From Pelagibacteraceae bacterium AG-422-N09 (lineage in GTDB: Bacteria; Pseudomonadota; Alphaproteobacteria; Pelagibacterales; AG-422-B15), in the NCBI GenBank assembly GCA_003213515.1, contig QCMV01000006.1, positions 1-64,000 on the forward strand: DNA of 64,000 nucleotides, read 5' to 3'. A model generated the notes under the pieces. That model ran no database searches. It was given only the letters and a program-made list of their open reading frames with translations, and was not told the origin of the DNA. Position numbers and translations under genes: made by a program. Shown here piece by piece: positions 60,109 through 64,000 of the stretch; the first letter of the stretch is position 1, and every line of letters starts with the position of its first letter.

Positions 60109-61038
60109 TTAGTTTTTTAAAAGCTGATCCCAAATTATTTTTGATATATCAATCTTGTGAAGTTTTTTGATTTCTTGTATGCAGGTTGGTGACGTAACAT
60201 TAATTTCCGTTAAATATTGACCAATTACATCAATGCCTACAAAAAAAAGTCCTTCATCTTTTAAAAATCCCTTGATTTCTCTACAAATATTTAAATCTTG
60301 TCTTGATATTTTGACTGCTTCGCAATTTCCTCCCACATGAATATTTGAGCGTATTTCATTGTTCTTAGGTATCCTTCTCAAAGCTGCAATTGGTTCTCCA
60401 TTGACAAGAATTATTCGTTTATCTCCATGTTTTATTTCTGGAAGAAATTTTTGAATTATAAATGGCTCTTTAAGCTGGTCTATGAAACGTTCGATGATTT
60501 GATTATAGTTTTCATCTTGTTTATCAAGTAAAAATATACTTTCGCCTCCATTGCCGTAGAGAGGTTTAATTACGCACTTTCCATTTTGTTTTATAAAATC
60601 ATTTATTTCTTTTTTTTCTCTAGTGATAACTGTTGGGGGTATTATTCTTTTATAAGATAGCATTGAAATTTTTTCTGGTGCGTTTCTTATCCCATTTGGA
60701 TGATTGATAAACTTAGTAGGTCCTTTTACTTGTTCTAAGAGATGCATAGAAGAAATGTATTCCATGTTATAAGGCGGATCCTGTCGAATGAAAACATAAT
60801 TAAAATTATCAATCCTTACTTTTTTTGGATTACCAATTACATAATTTTTTAATTTATTATCTTTAAAAGAAATTTCTCTAGCCTGAGCATATAGCAAATT
60901 ATTTTTAAATGTCAGACTACTTGGTAAAAAATAAAAATTCTTATTTTTTCTTTTTTGGGACTCTAGAATTAATGGTAAGGAACTATCAGTCTTAATATTA
61001 AGCTTATCAATTTCATCAATTTGAAAACCTACTTTCAT
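60109..61038 (-). CDS. gshB: glutathione synthetase
   Basis: GshB joins gamma-glutamylcysteine and glycine. The 309-residue ATP-grasp protein shows the N-terminal IDKLNIKTDSSLPLILESQKR, FIRQDPPYNMEY, the ATP-binding KPLYGNGGESIFL and the C-terminal FVGIDVIGQYLTEINVTSPT. It lies in a run with the BON gene and rsmI; rsmI near gshB is common in Alphaproteobacteria. Confidence 0.96.
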   Translation of the reverse strand: MKVGFQIDEIDKLNIKTDSSLPLILESQKRKNKNFYFLPSSLTFKNNLLYAQAREISFKDNKLKNYVIGNPKKVRIDNFNYVFIRQDPPYNMEYISSMHLLEQVKGPTKFINHPNGIRNAPEKISMLSYKRIIPPTVITREKKEINDFIKQNGKCVIKPLYGNGGESIFLLDKQDENYNQIIERFIDQLKEPFIIQKFLPEIKHGDKRIILVNGEPIAALRRIPKNNEIRSNIHVGGNCEAVKISRQDLNICREIKGFLKDEGLFFVGIDVIGQYLTEINVTSPTCIQEIKKLHKIDISKIIWDQLLKN

Positions 61039-61043
61039 TTAAG

Positions 61044-61634
61044 TTAAAATTCATCAGTTTTAATTGAGATATAGTCAATCACTTCTTCAACACCATATAC
61101 TTCTCTAGCAATATTTATTACTAAATCTCTTTCATCCTCGCTTCCAGCAATACCTATGATGTATACCAGCTTATTAACTGTCTCAATGCTATAATTTAAT
61201 GAATTAACATTTTCATTCAGTATAAGTTTTCCTTTTACCTTTGTGCTTATAACAAGATCATCAGCGAAGTTAATTATATTATCTGATTTTGATATTTGGA
61301 TTTCATTGATAACAGTTTGCACCCCTTTTACTCCCCAGGCAATCCGTGTTGCTTCAATTTTTAGATCTATATTCTCTATTGTCCCGGTCAATAACACTCT
61401 TCCTTGTGATACCTCAACATCAATATTAAAAAATAATTTTTCGTTTTGGTCAAAATATGTATTTTTTATTAAAGCTTTTATAATTGTATCATCAACAAAC
61501 TCTCCAATTGATCTATCCTCTTGATTGACTGTTACTACCTTTACAGCTGTGCCGGTTGCTACTTGTGCACAGTGAGCTATCAAGATAGAGGGTAAGATTA
61601 TATAAACTAAAGTATAAACAAACTTAATGTGCAT
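61044..61634 (-). CDS. BON domain protein (DolP/OsmY-like)
   Basis: This 196-residue exported protein has an N-terminal hydrophobic signal (about 5-20) and two BON domains (about 46-113 and 122-193), with the family pattern VSQGRVLLTGTIEN and TVNKLVYIIGIAGSEDE. DolP of E. coli, with two BON domains, maintains the outer membrane and is encoded near rsmI-lpoA, as here. The apparent lipobox, LIAHC, has an unusual His before the Cys, so lipidation is doubtful. Usual yraN is absent from this site. Confidence 0.82.
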   Translation of the reverse strand: MHIKFVYTLVYIILPSILIAHCAQVATGTAVKVVTVNQEDRSIGEFVDDTIIKALIKNTYFDQNEKLFFNIDVEVSQGRVLLTGTIENIDLKIEATRIAWGVKGVQTVINEIQISKSDNIINFADDLVISTKVKGKLILNENVNSLNYSIETVNKLVYIIGIAGSEDERDLVINIAREVYGVEEVIDYISIKTDEF

Positions 61635-61665
61635 TATAAAAAATTATTATATATCAAAATTAATA

Positions 61666-62556
61666 TCATTGTTTATTTTTTATTAGTAGCTGATATACCT
61701 CTCTTTTTGAAAGATTAAAGAAAGTTGCAATAATTTTTGAAATTTTCGAAGTATTAAGCCCCGCAGCAATAAGTTGATCAGATAATATTGAAATTTCTTC
61801 ATTTGAAATTTTATTTTCTTTACTGTGGTAAAGAGGCTTAACCACGAATGTTATCTCACCTAAAATTTTTTTTCTGTTTCTCAATTTTTCAATTACTTCT
61901 GTAATATTAGAGTTAATGATTTCCTCATTCTTTTTAGTTAATTCTCTTACAAATGTTATTTCACAACAACCATAATGATCATTGATAAAATTAAGTGTTT
62001 TTAGAATTCGCAGAGGTGATTCAAAAAATATTACTGCGCATTCAAGTTTTTTTATCAAATCCAATTCTTTTAGAGCTTCATTTTTATGTCTTGGAAAAAA
62101 ACTTCTAAACATAAAAGATTTTTGAGCAAAACTTGATAAAACATAGCTTGATATAGTTGCTGATGGGCCAGGTAATGAAAATACATTAATTTTTTTTTCG
62201 TCACAAATCTTTATAAGATCTGAACCAGGATCCGAAATTATTGGCGTACCGGCATCAGATATTATTGCAATTGATAATCCCGCTTGTAATTTTTTTATTA
62301 TTAGTGGAATAGAGTTTTTTGAGTTGAATTTATGAAATGGTTTTAGTTGAGTTTTAATGCCATACTTATTCGTTAATTTTTTACTTATGCGAGTATCTTC
62401 ACATAAGATTAAATCTACACATGAGAGAATTTTTAGAGATCGTAGGGTAATATCACCTAAATTCCCAATTGGAGTTGCCACAATGTATAATCCATTTTGA
62501 ACCTTTTCGTATTCTAATAATTCATTAATATAATGATTGTTTAATTTTATATTCAT
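61666..62556 (-). CDS. rsmI: 16S rRNA (cytidine-1402-2'-O)-methyltransferase
   Basis: RsmI methylates the ribose of C1402 in the 30S decoding site. The 296-residue SAM enzyme has GLYIVATPIGNLGDITLRSL, EDTRISKKL, the GxGG-like SDAGTPIISDPGS and the LPGPSATISSYV segment. The first start codon, ATG at 62556, abuts the ATG of the divergent lppC-like gene with no bases between them (CATATG). The roughly 21 residues before GLYIVATP fit the family length, so this start is reasonable. Confidence 0.95.
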   Translation of the reverse strand: MNIKLNNHYINELLEYEKVQNGLYIVATPIGNLGDITLRSLKILSCVDLILCEDTRISKKLTNKYGIKTQLKPFHKFNSKNSIPLIIKKLQAGLSIAIISDAGTPIISDPGSDLIKICDEKKINVFSLPGPSATISSYVLSSFAQKSFMFRSFFPRHKNEALKELDLIKKLECAVIFFESPLRILKTLNFINDHYGCCEITFVRELTKKNEEIINSNITEVIEKLRNRKKILGEITFVVKPLYHSKENKISNEEISILSDQLIAAGLNTSKISKIIATFFNLSKREVYQLLIKNKQ

Positions 62557-63849
62557 ATGTATCTAAAAAAAAAAATTACACTGCTAATAGCTGTCTTTAT
62601 GTTCATTGGCTTTCTAAGTTGTGAGACTCCAACTAATTACCAAAATGAAACTACCACATATAATAAATCTATAAAATTAGATAATAAGAATATAAATAAT
62701 AATTCTTTATCATCACAGATTTTGGATGAAGAAAAAGATACTGCTCAAAGGGAATTTCTTAATATTGTTTTGATGCTCCCTTTAAGCGGTAAACATTATC
62801 AAATAGGTAAATCGTTATTAAACTCTGCTCAATTAGCAGTTGAAAAAAAAAATAATAAGAAAATTGTATTTACAATAATTGATACGGGTAATGAAGAACA
62901 GCTATTATCTCAATTATATAGCGTACTTGAAGATGATATAGATATAATTATCGGGCCAGTTTTCACAGATAAAGTAAATCAGGTCAGAGAGGTTACAAAA
63001 AATAAAGATATACCCATTGTTGCATTTTCTAATAATTCTAAAATACAAGACAACAGGTTATATGTATTTGGGCTTAAATTAGAAGATGAAATAAATGAAT
63101 TATTAACCTATTCCATTAAGCGTAATTTAAAAAAATATGCTGTATTAGTTCCAAGAAATGAATTTGGAAGTCGTGTTGAAAAAGAAATTAAACAGTTTCA
63201 GTCTAAAAATAATTTATCGACCTTTATCTTTACTTTCTATAATCCAAATTCTCCAGATTTTTATGATATTTCAAAGAATGTTTCTAATTTTGAAGAAAGA
63301 AAAGCTAATTTAGAAAAGAAAATTAAACAATTGGAAAATGAAAATTCTGAAAAAGCTAAAGAAGAATTGAAGAGGTTAAAAAAATTAGATACTTATGGTG
63401 AATTAAATTTCGAAGCCTTGATAATTTTTGCACAAAATTTTCAAGAGGTGTCAAACTTCAGCTCCATACTCCCATATTACGACGTAGATCCAAAAAAAGT
63501 GCAGTATATTGGTAGTTCATTGTGGGCTAAAAATTTATCACTAAAAGAACCAGGTTTAGATAATGGATACTTCGCTTCACTTAACATAGATAATCGGAGA
63601 AAATTTGAGGATATGTATTTAGAAATTTTCAATTCTAAACCACACTCTTTAGCGGCGTTAAGTTATGATATTGTTGGACTCATCAGTAATCTTCATCAAG
63701 ACAATAACAATTTCACAATAGAAAAGCTGCATAACTCCAATGGCTTTATTGGTATAAACGGATGGTTTAAAATGACTTCAAATGGCAATGTCTCACGTCA
63801 ACCAAAAATATATAAGATAAAGAATCAAAAATTTAGTCTTTTAAATTAA
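62557..63849 (+). CDS. LppC/LpoA-like lipoprotein, penicillin-binding protein activator
   Basis: This 430-residue protein has a lipoprotein signal with lipobox GFLSC (Cys22) and a periplasmic-binding-fold domain (about 70-430), beginning [24 protein letters not shown]. It matches the LppC family, whose gammaproteobacterial member LpoA activates penicillin-binding protein 1A. The region at about 245-285 is a charged predicted coiled coil inserted in the fold. It lies beside rsmI, as in Proteobacteria. The 3' end shares TTAA with rdgB. Confidence 0.86.
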   Translation: MYLKKKITLLIAVFMFIGFLSCETPTNYQNETTTYNKSIKLDNKNINNNSLSSQILDEEKDTAQREFLNIVLMLPLSGKHYQIGKSLLNSAQLAVEKKNNKKIVFTIIDTGNEEQLLSQLYSVLEDDIDIIIGPVFTDKVNQVREVTKNKDIPIVAFSNNSKIQDNRLYVFGLKLEDEINELLTYSIKRNLKKYAVLVPRNEFGSRVEKEIKQFQSKNNLSTFIFTFYNPNSPDFYDISKNVSNFEERKANLEKKIKQLENENSEKAKEELKRLKKLDTYGELNFEALIIFAQNFQEVSNFSSILPYYDVDPKKVQYIGSSLWAKNLSLKEPGLDNGYFASLNIDNRRKFEDMYLEIFNSKPHSLAALSYDIVGLISNLHQDNNNFTIEKLHNSNGFIGINGWFKMTSNGNVSRQPKIYKIKNQKFSLLN

Positions 63850-64000
63850 TCTGTAAATCTTTCTAAATACGTTTTCATTTTTTTAAATGCTATTGATCGA
63901 TGACTTATTCTTTCCTTATAATCAAAATTCATTTCACCAAATGTTTTTTTATAACCAATTGGTACAAAAATAGGATCATATCCGAAACCATTTTTGCCTA
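63846..64000 (-). CDS. rdgB: XTP/dITP pyrophosphatase RdgB, 3' end only
   Basis: The last 155 bases, read on the - strand, encode about 50 C-terminal residues with [21 protein letters not shown] and [14 protein letters not shown], the conserved end of the non-canonical purine NTP pyrophosphatase that removes ITP, dITP and XTP. The rest lies beyond the window. hemW, often immediately downstream in Alphaproteobacteria, is not here; the stop overlaps the LppC-like gene. Confidence 0.88.
   Translation of the reverse strand, partial: GKNGFGYDPIFVPIGYKKTFGEMNFDYKERISHRSIAFKKMKTYLERFTD

Overview
The window is a gene-dense, AT-rich stretch of a bacterial chromosome, estimated by eye at about 30% GC. 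It almost certainly comes from an alphaproteobacterium with a compact genome, and a free-living marine lineage is my best guess. The evidence is lineage-specific gene content (ChvG/ChvI next to pckA, RegB/RegA, the iron regulator Irr) and two gene orders typical of Alphaproteobacteria: mutM-rpsT-dnaA, and tsaB-fur-plsC-miaB-phoH-ybeY-corC-lnt-metK-trmB-nusA-infB-rbfA-truB-rpsO-pnp. I see no rRNA, tRNA, CRISPR array, insertion sequence or prophage. It reads as core chromosome, not a genomic island.

Layout. 1-8.3 kb: the 5' part of a ChvG-type sensor kinase, chvI, divergent pckA, a major facilitator transporter, a nucleotidyltransferase-cupin fusion, polA and a 58-residue zinc-finger gene. 8.4-13.4 kb: an ABC ATPase without a permease partner, a large RND/MMPL exporter, and a divergent ferritin-like diiron protein behind a TetR-style palindrome. 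13.4-15.3 kb: the redox-sensing pair regB-regA. 15.3-23.6 kb: a YgjP-like metalloprotease, then gyrB, recF, dnaN, dnaA, rpsT and mutM (replication initiation and repair). 23.6-27.6 kb: ubiE-ubiB-coaBC-dut on the other strand. 27.6-33.1 kb: DUF3501, a CCG-domain Fe-S oxidoreductase, rubrerythrin and irr, divergent from fabA-fabB-fabI. 33.1-42.1 kb: purF, then pnp, rpsO, truB, rbfA, infB, nusA. 42.2-51 kb: trmB to tsaB, covering tRNA modification, envelope maturation, ribosome maturation and Fur. 51-56.7 kb: a secreted polysaccharide deacetylase, a Bax-like glucosaminidase, an NfuA-like Fe-S carrier, UspA, trpS and murJ. 56.8-64 kb: a malic enzyme-phosphotransacetylase fusion, an HSL-type hydrolase, gshB, a BON protein, rsmI, an LppC-like lipoprotein and the 3' end of rdgB.

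Integration. Several blocks deal with carbon and redox state: ChvG/ChvI with pckA, MaeB, and RegB/RegA with its quinone and cysteine motifs intact. A second theme is iron and peroxide. Rubrerythrin sits beside irr, and the DNA between them holds a good Irr-type operator plus a Fur-like palindrome. The genome is very compact: six of nine convergent gene pairs share a 4-nt stop-codon overlap, and several small genes usual in these operons (rimI, an Xre regulator, rimP, ylxR) are missing from their places.

I did not find a clearly new multigene system. The best leads are regulatory and architectural: a promoter plus terminator in the nusA leader, the Irr/Fur sites at rubrerythrin, a terminator touching the next start codon in the DUF3501/Fe-S cluster, and the nucleotidyltransferase-cupin fusion.
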